Made by a program: the position numbers and the translations under genes. A model generated the notes under the pieces. That model searched no databases. It was not told the origin of the DNA and saw only the letters and a list, made by a program, of their open reading frames with translations. A DNA stretch of 16,565 bases from Methylococcaceae bacterium (lineage in GTDB: Bacteria > Pseudomonadota > Gammaproteobacteria > Methylococcales > Methylomonadaceae), in NCBI GenBank assembly GCA_021647145.1, contig JAKIVF010000079.1:1-16565 (forward strand), in the 5' to 3' direction. Positions 1-6,251 of this stretch are shown here, piece after piece (within the stretch, counting starts at the first letter, position 1; each line of letters opens with the position of its first letter).

Positions 1-1
1 T

Positions 2-634
2 GGCGTACAGTGGCAATCACCCAAAAACGGCTTGTTTGCTCGCCTTAGTGGCGACTACCATAGTAGTGATGCGATGGGCTTAAATATTCTAGTAGGCTAT
101 AAATTTAATACCCCAGAAAAAAGCACCACCCTTAAGCCGACCAAAAAATACACCAAACCAAGACGTGTTGTAAAACGTAAACCAGCTGCAGTTAAACGAA
201 GAACACCCACTCGTAGAAAAGCACCTGCCAGACGTATCGCCAGTAACGCACCACCTCAACTACTACACATCATCAGCAATATTGTAAAGCAACCCGCATT
301 TGCTGGCGTTCTTAATGGAGTAGACTTCAATCCACGCACTGCAATCTTAACACCTCGCGCAAAAGGCGTACTCAACGGCATTGCACGAAAACTAAAAAGC
401 CATCCCAAAATGCGAGTTGCCATTATTGGGCATACCGATAGCCTCGGCATTACAGCCGAAAACAAGCTTTTATCAAGAACCCGAGCATCTGCTGTGAAAT
501 CCTACCTAATCAAACAAGGGATTAATGCTCGCCGCATGGTCACAGAAGGGCGAGGTGATTCTCAACCACGAGCTACCAATAGCACCGAAGGCGGTAGAAG
601 AGCAAATCGACGTATTGAATTGCGCGCTTTATAG
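2..634 (+). CDS. OmpA-family outer-membrane protein, C-terminal part (5' truncated by window)
   Basis: The frame is open from the first bases, so the start lies outside the window; the TTG at 32 is internal. The visible protein has three parts. First comes the end of a probable beta-barrel (about 25 residues ending LVGYKFN). Then comes a linker of about 50 residues that is very rich in Lys, Arg and Pro. Last is an OmpA-like peptidoglycan-binding domain with FNPRTAILTPRAK, the IGHTDSLG loop, the LSRTRASAVKSYL helix and the NRRIEL end typical of the family. In known members the barrel sits in the outer membrane and the C-terminal domain binds diaminopimelate-containing peptidoglycan in the periplasm. 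The unusually basic linker may cross or contact peptidoglycan; that is inference. The stop codon lies inside a 12-base inverted repeat that may act as a terminator. Confidence 0.85.
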   Translation, partial: GVQWQSPKNGLFARLSGDYHSSDAMGLNILVGYKFNTPEKSTTLKPTKKYTKPRRVVKRKPAAVKRRTPTRRKAPARRIASNAPPQLLHIISNIVKQPAFAGVLNGVDFNPRTAILTPRAKGVLNGIARKLKSHPKMRVAIIGHTDSLGITAENKLLSRTRASAVKSYLIKQGINARRMVTEGRGDSQPRATNSTEGGRRANRRIELRAL

Positions 635-762
635 CTCGTAATAATTACCCAATTTGCAAAAAATAAACTTGGGCAGCACACCCGCTTTATACCCCAGCTA
701 TTTAGATAATTTATCAAAAGACAGAAAGAACGAAAACATACCCCAATGTTTTACGAGCTATA
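630..762. repeat. 12-bp perfect inverted repeat flanking the OmpA stop codon
   Basis: TATAGCTCGTAA at 630-641 is exactly complementary to TTACGAGCTATA at 751-762. The left arm contains the stop codon of the OmpA-family gene. The 109 bases between hold no gene. It could be the ends of a small MITE-like insertion or a long-range stem in the transcript; there is no T-run that would make it a classical terminator. Confidence 0.45.
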
Positions 763-879
763 CCCAAATCTGGTGTAAGAGTAGTTTTCTTTAGGAACGA
801 CCTCTGAATAAGTCATTAGCGCAAAAAGATCATGTTCAAGGAACTATACTTTTAATTTATCCTCACTATTGGGGTAATG
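736..879. repeat. REP-like inverted pair matching the RAYT-associated palindrome
   Basis: ACATACCCCAAT at 736-747 is identical to the right arm of the palindrome in front of the RAYT gene (5355-5366). ATTGGGGTAATG at 868-879 is a near-match of the opposite arm, with nine leading bases identical to the left arm. The pair is oriented head to head, as in bacterial interspersed mosaic elements built from REP sequences. No gene is visible from 635 to 924 otherwise. Confidence 0.5.
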
Positions 880-924
880 CAAGGCTGACCTTCGTCTCTC
901 CATCTAATCATCATGCTATATTAG

Positions 925-1342
925 GTGGCGAGCCTACGGAGTTACTCTGTTGAACCCAAGCCAGCTAAGGCATATCAGGGTGTAATTATGCATACGGATC
1001 AAGGAAGCCAGTACTATTCAAAAGCGTACCAAAACACCATCAAGCGCCATCATTTAAAAGACAGTATGAGTGGCAGGGGCAACTGTTATGATAATGCCGT
1101 CGCTGAAAGCTTTTTCCATACATTGAAATCAGAGAACATGTTTATGGTTTTATTATGAAACTTATGAGGAGGCCAAGCGTTCAATATTTTGGTATACTGA
1201 GAGTTATTATAAGCGTATTAGACGACATTCAGGCATTGATTAAAGCCCGAATGATTTTGAGAAAAAGGCACATCGCCTTCGGCACTGGCAACGACATCAT
1301 CGACTTTTAAATACTGTACCTCTGTCCAGCACAGGCGCTTAA
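925..1342 (+). pseudogene. IS3-family transposase OrfB, 3' remnant with frameshift
   Basis: This is the C-terminal half of an rve/DDE transposase. HTDQGSQY carries the second catalytic Asp and NAVAESFFHTLKSE carries the catalytic Glu. The frame breaks near 1154, where TGA at 1156 interrupts it. One base over it resumes as YETYEEAKRSIFWY, then YYKRIRRHSGID, the usual IS3 OrfB tail. A further in-frame TAA replaces the expected residues before SPNDFEKK. The N-terminal half and the first Asp are missing, and nothing recognisable lies upstream, so the element was truncated and is inactive. The orfA remnant at 10343-10573 is of the same general family, but the two cannot be shown to be parts of one element. 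Confidence 0.85.
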
Positions 1343-1348
1343 TCCATC

Positions 1349-1482
1349 AAAATCAAGCTACTGCGAACCAGCATAACAGGCTTATCTATGTTCGCTTTAC
1401 CTCGTTAAAGAGCTAAGGTTATTCGCCTCGGTTAAGCAAACAAGCTACACCCATTCTACTTGCTCTCGCTACGCTTGATTTT
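1349..1482. repeat. 10-bp inverted repeat bracketing a structured non-coding segment
   Basis: AAAATCAAGC at 1349-1358 is exactly complementary to GCTTGATTTT at 1473-1482, with weaker pairing continuing inward (TACTGCGA against TCGCTA). The word CAAGCTAC also occurs twice, at 1353 and 1441. The repeat encloses the attC-like palindrome and separates the IS3 remnant from the HINT fragment. Confidence 0.4.
1371..1437. other. attC-like imperfect palindrome (possible integron cassette recombination site)
   Basis: The 67-base segment begins GCATAAC and ends GTTAAGC. The end fits the GTTRRRY core of integron attC sites; the beginning is one base away from RYYYAAC. The ends pair with each other (GCATAAC against GCTTAAC), followed by AGGC against GCCT with a two-base bulge on one side. 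An inner stem (TTTA/TAAA region, 1396-1410) closes the hairpin. Length and bulged layout are within the attC range. No integron integrase or second attC is present, so this may instead be another kind of repeat or chance. Confidence 0.28.
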
Positions 1483-1488
1483 AATAGA

Positions 1489-1656
1489 CTAAACGCTAGC
1501 CCTTTTCCACATGGGGTGTTCTTTGGTGACGTCTATGCTACCAAACTCGGTGGTGAGGTGGTAGTAGTCAGATGCGATTCTGCCAAAGGTTTTTAGTATT
1601 TTTTGCGGCTTATCTTCATAACTGATTCTGGCGCGCGAAAGGACAGTAGACTTTAA
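1489..1656 (-). pseudogene. HINT/intein-like domain fragment of a polymorphic toxin
   Basis: The minus strand reads as 55 codons between stops. It contains a fragment characteristic of the pre-toxin HINT domain: VLSRARISYED, then QKILKTFGRI, then DYYHLTTEFGSIDVTKEHP, with the T-x-x-H-P core. In Rhs, haemagglutinin and related polymorphic toxins this domain sits before the C-terminal toxin and is thought to release it by autoproteolysis. The N-terminal catalytic Cys block and the toxin are absent, and the frame ends nine codons after the HP motif, so this is a remnant. It faces away from the plus-strand Rhs gene at 4792 and therefore came from a different toxin gene or an inverted piece. Confidence 0.55.
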
Positions 1657-1679
1657 TTAATAGGGTTATAGCTCATTAT

Positions 1680-1823
1680 TCATAACTTGGCTGTAGTTTG
1701 TGGCCAATCAGGAAACTTTGTACACCGCTTCCATAAGTCATTAATTTTATTGTAAAATAACCGCCCGTCGTAATAAGCGGTTGAGCCAAACGTCACATAA
1801 TCAGGGATAAACGTTTGGTTGTC
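1680..1823 (-). pseudogene. Unidentified coding-like fragment upstream of the HINT remnant
   Basis: A stop-to-stop frame of about 47 codons on the minus strand has protein-like composition (YVTFGSTAYYDG, LWKRCTKFPDWP), rich in aromatic residues. It has no convincing start or ribosome-binding site. It lies on the same strand as the HINT remnant and just upstream of it, so it could be another piece of the same broken toxin gene. I do not recognise the family, and a chance open frame cannot be excluded. Confidence 0.25.
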
Positions 1824-2036
1824 CTATCTTTTTTCTATACGGTAGAGGGCGAAGTCCTAACTACAACACAAGACGGCTTTAACAAACCGGCAATAGGTAG
1901 TCGTATAACACTTGAACCAGACATTGATTACCATTCTGGAAATGCGAGTAGCGTAGATTTACATAGTATGGATGCTGTTAATGACACCTTGTTGCACCAA
2001 CAGCTTATGCTAGGCTGTAACGCCTCACCACTTTAA
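1815..2036 (+). CDS. Short hypothetical protein or 3' remnant
   Basis: The frame encodes 73 residues from a TTG codon, or slightly more if read from the preceding stop; it has no visible Shine-Dalgarno. The protein looks like a fragment of a secreted beta-rich protein (FFYTVEGEV, then PAIGSRITLEPDIDYHSG). I cannot assign it to a family. It ends 19 bases before the ankyrin gene at 2056. Together with that gene it resembles the orphan-toxin-tail plus immunity layout seen in polymorphic-toxin loci, but this is only positional inference. Confidence 0.3.
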   Translation: MVVLSFFYTVEGEVLTTTQDGFNKPAIGSRITLEPDIDYHSGNASSVDLHSMDAVNDTLLHQQLMLGCNASPL

Positions 2037-2055
2037 TTTTAATGAAGTAAGAACT

Positions 2056-2760
2056 ATGAAAAAAAAACCACTTATTATCAGCGTTATTATTTGTTTTATA
2101 GTAGCTATCTCTTCCTTTCTTTATTTTAGCCCTACTGTTGTTTACCCTTGGCAAGATAAAGATAAGTTGTTATTAACGGCTCTCATAGAAAAAGATTTTG
2201 ATAAGTTTGAAGCTTTATTAAAAAAAGGAGCCAACCCTAACAAAATATACAGCTCTGAACCAGAAGACTGGGTCATGTGTGAAGCCAATAAACTGGGTAA
2301 CACCAATTTTTTAAAGCTTGCCATTGAATATAGTGGCAATGTGAATTTAAGAAATGGTAAAGGCTTATACAGTACGCCCATATTCTGTTCAGGTACTATG
2401 GATAATTATGAAGCCTTTCGTCTTTTATTTGATAATAATGTAAATATTGATATTAAAGAATGGCCGAATGCAACCAAAATAAAAGAAAACAACCCTCATC
2501 TTAAACCAGAACTTTGGGGAAAGACCTTTTATGGTTCACCAATTATCAATACTGCAGATAATAATCAATACCATGCAGTCTATGACATGTTACAAAGGAA
2601 AAAGAAGTTAACGTGGGAAGAGCAATATAGCTTAAAGAATAACATCATATCAGGAAGTATTGACCCGAAAAGTATTGAATATGTATGGAAGATAAAAGTT
2701 GCTGAGTTGCTCCTTCAACGTGGTTATGACATTGATATGGCTAAAGTACGTAGAGAATAG
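2056..2760 (+). CDS. Membrane-anchored ankyrin-repeat protein, possible immunity protein
   Basis: The product has 234 residues. A short basic N-terminus (MKKK) is followed by one hydrophobic segment (about residues 6-24), so it is probably anchored in the inner membrane with the rest in the periplasm. The remainder contains degenerate ankyrin repeats: LLLTALIEKDFDKFEALLKK (about 38-57), LGNTNFLKLAIEYSGNVNLR, DNYEAFRLLFDNNVNIDI and a last VAELLLQRGYDIDM near 216-229. Ankyrin proteins are a known class of immunity protein in polymorphic-toxin loci. Its place between a HINT fragment and an Rhs gene fits that role, but no cognate toxin can be named. Base composition is AT-rich. The ribosome-binding site is weak (AAGTAAG upstream). 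Confidence 0.7.
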   Translation: MKKKPLIISVIICFIVAISSFLYFSPTVVYPWQDKDKLLLTALIEKDFDKFEALLKKGANPNKIYSSEPEDWVMCEANKLGNTNFLKLAIEYSGNVNLRNGKGLYSTPIFCSGTMDNYEAFRLLFDNNVNIDIKEWPNATKIKENNPHLKPELWGKTFYGSPIINTADNNQYHAVYDMLQRKKKLTWEEQYSLKNNIISGSIDPKSIEYVWKIKVAELLLQRGYDIDMAKVRRE

Positions 2761-2777
2761 CCGGTGTTGTCCTGTCC

Positions 2778-2966
2778 GAACTGTCCGCCTATTTCCCCAG
2801 CATTTTTTCAACCCTTTTTTTGAAAATCAACGTCGTGATAGCTTAATTCTTGCTCACCTATCCCAACTTTCCTTCTAAAAATAGTAGAAAAACACGACGT
2901 TTCTTACAAAGAGCTAACTTCCCAAAACCTCAGCCACGCTAAAGCCCTCCAAAGTACGGACAGCTC
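2778..2966. repeat. Nested inverted repeats between the ankyrin gene and a transposase pseudogene
   Basis: Outer arms are GAACTGTCCG (2778-2787) and CGGACAGCTC (2957-2966), 9 of 10 paired. Inner arms are AACGTCGTG (2829-2837) and CACGACGTT (2893-2901), 9 of 9 paired. The word CTGTCCG is also repeated directly at 2772 and 2781. The arrangement could be the end of the neighbouring insertion sequence or a small non-autonomous element. No gene is visible from 2761 to 2986. Confidence 0.4.
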
Positions 2967-2986
2967 AAAATGAGTTGTTGAGTAAA

Positions 2987-3829
2987 CTAACCATCAGGCG
3001 GGTTCTCTCGTTGCCATTGCCTTATCTTCTTCTGATAAACTGATTCTGGCGTTTTGTTATCCAAGTTTTGATGAGGTCTTATCTGGTTGTACCAAAACTC
3101 AAAGCTATGGATGAGATAGGGTAAATCTGAATCATTTTGTTTGGGTAGATGTTTAATCGTCGTTTTGAGCGTTCCAAACAATCTTTCAATCCTGCCATTT
3201 TGCCAAGGGCAGTGTTTTTGAGTCGTTTGCTTTTTTATGCCGAGTACCCCAAAGCCCAAACTTTATTAGCGTTGAGTTAAAGCAGATTTCATTATCGGTG
3301 CGGATGTATAGTGGCTTGGGTGTGGTTTCTAGAATATCCAGTAATTGTCTAAGAATAGTAATACTGGTTTTCTGTTTCATTGGGATTAGTTTGGCTTTTC
3401 GAGTGTGGTGTTCAATGATACCGAGTACGGGTTGTTGATTTACAAAAGTTATATCCATACCCCAGACTTTATTGAAGGGGATTTGATAGGCAGGCTGGTT
3501 TTTGATTTTCTTCCTGAGTACCTGTATCTCGTATTGGTAATTACGCAGGTGTAGTCAACGAAAGTTTTACCGATACTTTCTTGTTTGGAGTGATTATTAG
3601 CGTAGCGTTGATTAAAAATGATTGAGATTGTTCTACAACTTGCCGTTGGCATAATGGCTTTTATCTTGATGACTTCATCTATGACCCATTGAGGCTTTTT
3701 ACGGTTTGGGTACAGATCTAATAGACCTTCAAAGGCTTTGTTGTTATTTGATTGCTTGAAGTATGGTTTTTTAATGTGCCGTAATTTGAAAACAACTGTG
3801 AGGATATGAAGCAGTAAAAAGAGAATCAT
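2987..3829 (-). pseudogene. DDE transposase (rve/integrase core, IS481-like), broken by two frameshifts
   Basis: Three overlapping minus-strand frames reassemble into one transposase of about 280 residues. The first covers the N-terminal region (KKPQWVIDEVIKIKAIMP, then SCRTISIIFNQRY). Around 3550 it should continue one base over as LRNYQYEIQVLRKKIKN and QIPFNKVWGMDITFV, where the first catalytic Asp lies. The second frame carries IRTDNE with the second Asp. Near 3250 the frame shifts again into CPWQNGRIERLFGTLK with the Glu, and the C-terminal RPHQNLDNKTPESVY. All three catalytic residues survive, so the damage is recent or confined to indels. Clear terminal repeats and a target duplication could not be found. 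It separates the two clusters of toxin-related debris. From 3830 to 4015 I see only a small AAGAGT/ACTCTT hairpin. Confidence 0.85.
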
Positions 3830-4015
3830 ATTGCCAAGTTAGCGTTAAGCCATCATCTTTTATAAAATTTATCTGACTATCGCTCTAAAAATCAGGATAA
3901 ACTCTTATTTTCACCCCAATAAAACGACACTTGGTCATAAAAACACTAACCTACGGTATCCCCCCTATTGAAAAAAGTAATACAAAAGAGTAAAACTCTT
4001 ATATTAATTCCATAA

Positions 4016-4186
4016 CCCCTTGTTTTATGTCGTCTACCCTTAAACATCAAAGTTGGGCGAATTTTTGCAAATCATGCACAACCTAGTCATGAACCAGGTG
4101 AGAAGGAATATAAAACTTACTTTCAATACTACCAAAGTGTTTACATAGAAACATGGGATAAAGATCATGCAAAGAAAAAAAATTAA
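4016..4186 (+). pseudogene. Orphan C-terminal tail, probably of a polymorphic toxin
   Basis: An open frame of 56 codons lacks a credible start. Its second half is clearly protein-like and polar (KVGRIFANHAQPSHEPG, then KTYFQYYQSVYIETWDKDH). It ends at TAA 4184-4186, so its last 20 bases overlap the start of the lipoprotein gene at 4167. Such overlap of a toxin end with its immunity gene is common in Rhs and other polymorphic-toxin loci, where displaced toxin tips persist as orphan modules. The family of the tail is not recognised and its toxic activity is inference. The frame begins shortly after the transposase pseudogene, which may have cut it. Confidence 0.4.
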
Positions 4187-4772
4187 AAACCTATTCATTG
4201 CTTCAATAATAAGTCTTTTAACAACGAGCTTAATTGCATGTACTGATACAAAAACAGTTAACCAAGAAATAATTATTTTTGAAAAAGTAAAAGCACTTAC
4301 AAAAAGCACGCCGAAAAACTTGGAACATATTGAAAAAACTATAAATTTCAAGTTTGACGAAAGTGTCAACAATGACGCATTTAATATAGCAACTGCTTCT
4401 ATTAAAGCCCTAAATAAAACAAATTTTAAGTCTATTGAGTACCGACATAGGTTTCAAGATGAAAACCCATTGGGTTTACTAATTTTAAAACTCAAAAATT
4501 CAAATTGTATTTCAAAAGAAACTATTACTAATAAGCTTGGAAAACCGCTTAGTAAAGACATTTCCAGAGTCCACTTTTTCTCAGGTAAGAGAGGAGTAAC
4601 TCCATACAAAGACGTATTAGAATACTATATTTTTAAAGTTAATAATAAGGGTCTATCAGTAAGTTTTCCTGTTAACCCTAAAACAGGAGTTCCCCAACAA
4701 TCAGCTTGTGTATCTGGATTTACCATTGATTATGATGAGTACAGAATAAAACCCACTACTCTTTCTAAGTAA
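4167..4772 (+). CDS. Lipoprotein of unknown family, candidate immunity protein
   Basis: The protein has 201 residues and a typical lipoprotein signal peptide: basic MQRKKIK, a hydrophobic stretch, and the lipobox SLIAC with the lipidated Cys at residue 25. The mature part is polar and lysine-rich with no motif I recognise. It contains two further Cys residues (in NSNCIS and QSACVS) that could form a disulphide in the periplasm. The chosen ATG overlaps the end of the upstream orphan tail by 20 bases, so translation is probably coupled; there is only a weak GGGATAAAG before it. A periplasm-facing lipoprotein next to a toxin tail would suit immunity against a toxin acting in the periplasm or during export. 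That role is inferred from context only. Confidence 0.65.
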   Translation: MQRKKIKNLFIASIISLLTTSLIACTDTKTVNQEIIIFEKVKALTKSTPKNLEHIEKTINFKFDESVNNDAFNIATASIKALNKTNFKSIEYRHRFQDENPLGLLILKLKNSNCISKETITNKLGKPLSKDISRVHFFSGKRGVTPYKDVLEYYIFKVNNKGLSVSFPVNPKTGVPQQSACVSGFTIDYDEYRIKPTTLSK

Positions 4773-4791
4773 GAGTATAAGTAAGGATAAT

Positions 4792-5343
4792 ATGCAAAAA
4801 CTTACCTCACTCCCTCCTCTTAAACAGCTTAGTTTTCTGTTAAGCATAGCCCTTGCCTCCTTAACATTCTCCACCACCTTCGCCGCATTCCCACAACAAT
4901 GTGGTAACGGCACAGGCAAAGATCCTTGTGCGCAAACTACTCAAAGTTCTGCTGTAGTAGGAAGTACTTCAAGCTCTGGTCAAACGTCTTCATCCGCAGG
5001 CAACCCGATTAGTGTGATTACGGGGGATAAGTTTCAGCTTGAAACAGACTACTCTTCCTCAGGTGGTGTGGCTTCTTTGCGCTTTAAGCGTTTTTATAGT
5101 TCGCTTAATACGGTGCGTGATTCGGGCTTAGGTCAGGGTTGGCGACATTCATTTGATCTTGCTCTTACGGCTAAAGCAGATGGCAGTGTACTCCAGATTA
5201 GACAAAGCGATGGCAGACGGGTTATTTTTAATCGGGTGAATGTTCATTCAAAAACCTATCGTGGGGTAGCCCCTCAGGATGGGATTGTGACGCGTTTAGG
5301 TGATACGAAGCCATTGGGGTATGTCCACAAAACCAAAAAATAA
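4792..5343 (+). pseudogene. Rhs-repeat protein, N-terminal part truncated by a RAYT element
   Basis: A good Shine-Dalgarno (AAGGA) precedes ATG 4792. The product opens with a signal peptide (hydrophobic to about residue 31, ending TTFAA), then a Ser/Thr/Gly-rich spacer. From about residue 69 follows the DUF6531 module that starts many Rhs proteins: AGNPISVITGDKFQLETDY, then RFKRFYSS, GLGQGWRHSFDL and SDGRRVIFN. Complete Rhs proteins run to well over 1000 residues, with YD repeats forming a cocoon and a variable C-terminal toxin. Here the frame enters the RAYT-associated palindrome at 5313 (about residue 174) and stops nine codons later. No repeats or toxin follow on the far side, so the rest is lost. 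A short secreted product may still be made. Confidence 0.85.
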
Positions 5344-5366
5344 CATACCCCGAAACATACCCCAAT
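5313..5366. repeat. REP-like palindrome at the left end of the RAYT unit
   Basis: ATTGGGGTATGT (5313-5324) pairs perfectly over 12 bases with ACATACCCCAAT (5355-5366), leaving a 30-base loop that contains an additional ACATACCCC at 5343-5351. RAYT enzymes recognise and cleave palindromic REP hairpins near their own genes, so this is the likely cognate site. It also supplies the stop codon that ends the Rhs fragment. Confidence 0.7.
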
Positions 5367-5442
5367 AATATGACGGATGAAAAAGTACTGGGGTCAGGTC
5401 TTTGTTCTTGCGTTAATTATTATGCTTTGTTAAACTTCCTCT

Positions 5443-6177
5443 ATGGCAAGACCCTTAAGAATAGAATTTGCAGGCGCTTTATACCACGTTACTTCTAGAG
5501 GTAATGCTCAGCAGGATATATATCTTGATGATGAAGATCGTGAGTTATTTATGCTGGTATTAGGAGAATGTTGTGAGTTATTTAATTGGTCAGTTCACTC
5601 ATGGTGTCAAATGACAAATCACTATCATCTGCTAATTGAAACACCTGATGCAAATTTATCCAAGGGTATGCGTTACGTTAATGGTGTTTATACACAAAAA
5701 TTTAATCGAAAACATTCAAGGGTTGGGCATGTATTTCAGGGGAGATATAAAGCAATATTAGTTGATAAGAATAAATATTTACAGGAATTATCTCGTTACA
5801 TTGTTTTAAACCCCGTTCGTGCTGGAATGGTAGAAAGTGCGGAAAATTGGGATTGGAGTAGTTATGGGGTTACGGTAGGTATGAATAACTGTCCTTCATG
5901 GTTTGACCGAGAATGGATATTGAGTAGCTTTGGCAAGAATGAAATAACGGCAATTAAACACTATATTCAGTTTGTAGCAAATGGTGTGCAGCAGCCCTCT
6001 CCTTGGTCAAAGATAAAGAATCAAATTTATCTAGGTTCTGAGGAGTTTGTAGAACAGGTGCAATCACATATAGCAGATAAAAATATTTCAGAAATTCCCA
6101 AGATACAAAGACGTGCAGTACCGAAGACGCTTAAAGTTTATGATGAGCTTACAATAGCCGCAATGAATCAATTGTAA
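5443..6177 (+). CDS. REP-associated tyrosine transposase (RAYT, Y1/IS200-like), C-terminus frameshifted
   Basis: The 244-residue protein begins MARPLRIEFAGALYHVTSRGN, the usual start of Y1-transposase-domain RAYTs. The metal-binding HUH-type motif appears as H60-Y61-H62 in QMTNHYHLLIET. The family's catalytic tyrosine is probably Y119 in SRYIVLNPVRAGMV. RAYTs are single-strand nucleases proposed to spread REP sequences; they use a 5'-phosphotyrosine intermediate and act on hairpins in the nucleoid. The catalytic domain looks intact. The frame ends at TAA 6175-6177. The expected C-terminal helix-turn-helix continues in another frame from 6177, so the protein has lost its normal end through an indel close to the stop. 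Confidence 0.9.
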   Translation: MARPLRIEFAGALYHVTSRGNAQQDIYLDDEDRELFMLVLGECCELFNWSVHSWCQMTNHYHLLIETPDANLSKGMRYVNGVYTQKFNRKHSRVGHVFQGRYKAILVDKNKYLQELSRYIVLNPVRAGMVESAENWDWSSYGVTVGMNNCPSWFDREWILSSFGKNEITAIKHYIQFVANGVQQPSPWSKIKNQIYLGSEEFVEQVQSHIADKNISEIPKIQRRAVPKTLKVYDELTIAAMNQL

Positions 6178-6251
6178 TGGCTTATCGAAGCGGTGGGTAT
6201 ACATTGGAAGAGATTGGTAAGCACCATTCATTACATTATTCTTCTAAATGA
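6177..6251 (+). pseudogene. Detached C-terminal helix-turn-helix of the RAYT
   Basis: Directly overlapping the RAYT stop, a second frame reads MAYRSGGYTLEEIGKHHSLHY before ending at TGA 6249-6251. RAYTs commonly end with a helix-turn-helix of the form A-Y-x-x-G-x-Y-x-x-x-E-I-G followed by H-Y-S-x-V-S-R. Here the first helices are recognisable and the recognition helix is cut after HYSS. This shows both a frameshift and a 3' truncation of the original gene. Confidence 0.65.

Larger units (their letters stand above)
5313..6251 (+). mobile_element. RAYT unit (REP palindrome plus IS200-like tyrosine transposase)
   Basis: The unit runs from the palindrome inside the Rhs reading frame to the end of the detached RAYT C-terminus. 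The segment CTGGGGTCAGGTC upstream of the gene is of the type that often precedes RAYT genes. The right boundary is not defined: no second copy of the palindrome is visible after the gene. The insertion, or the deletion that followed it, removed the 3' part of the Rhs gene. Confidence 0.6.

Noticed and set aside
4040..4372. Minus-strand open frame of 110 codons rich in hydrophobic residues
   Set aside because: It is the complement of the orphan tail and the lipoprotein gene; the plus strand has a proper lipobox.
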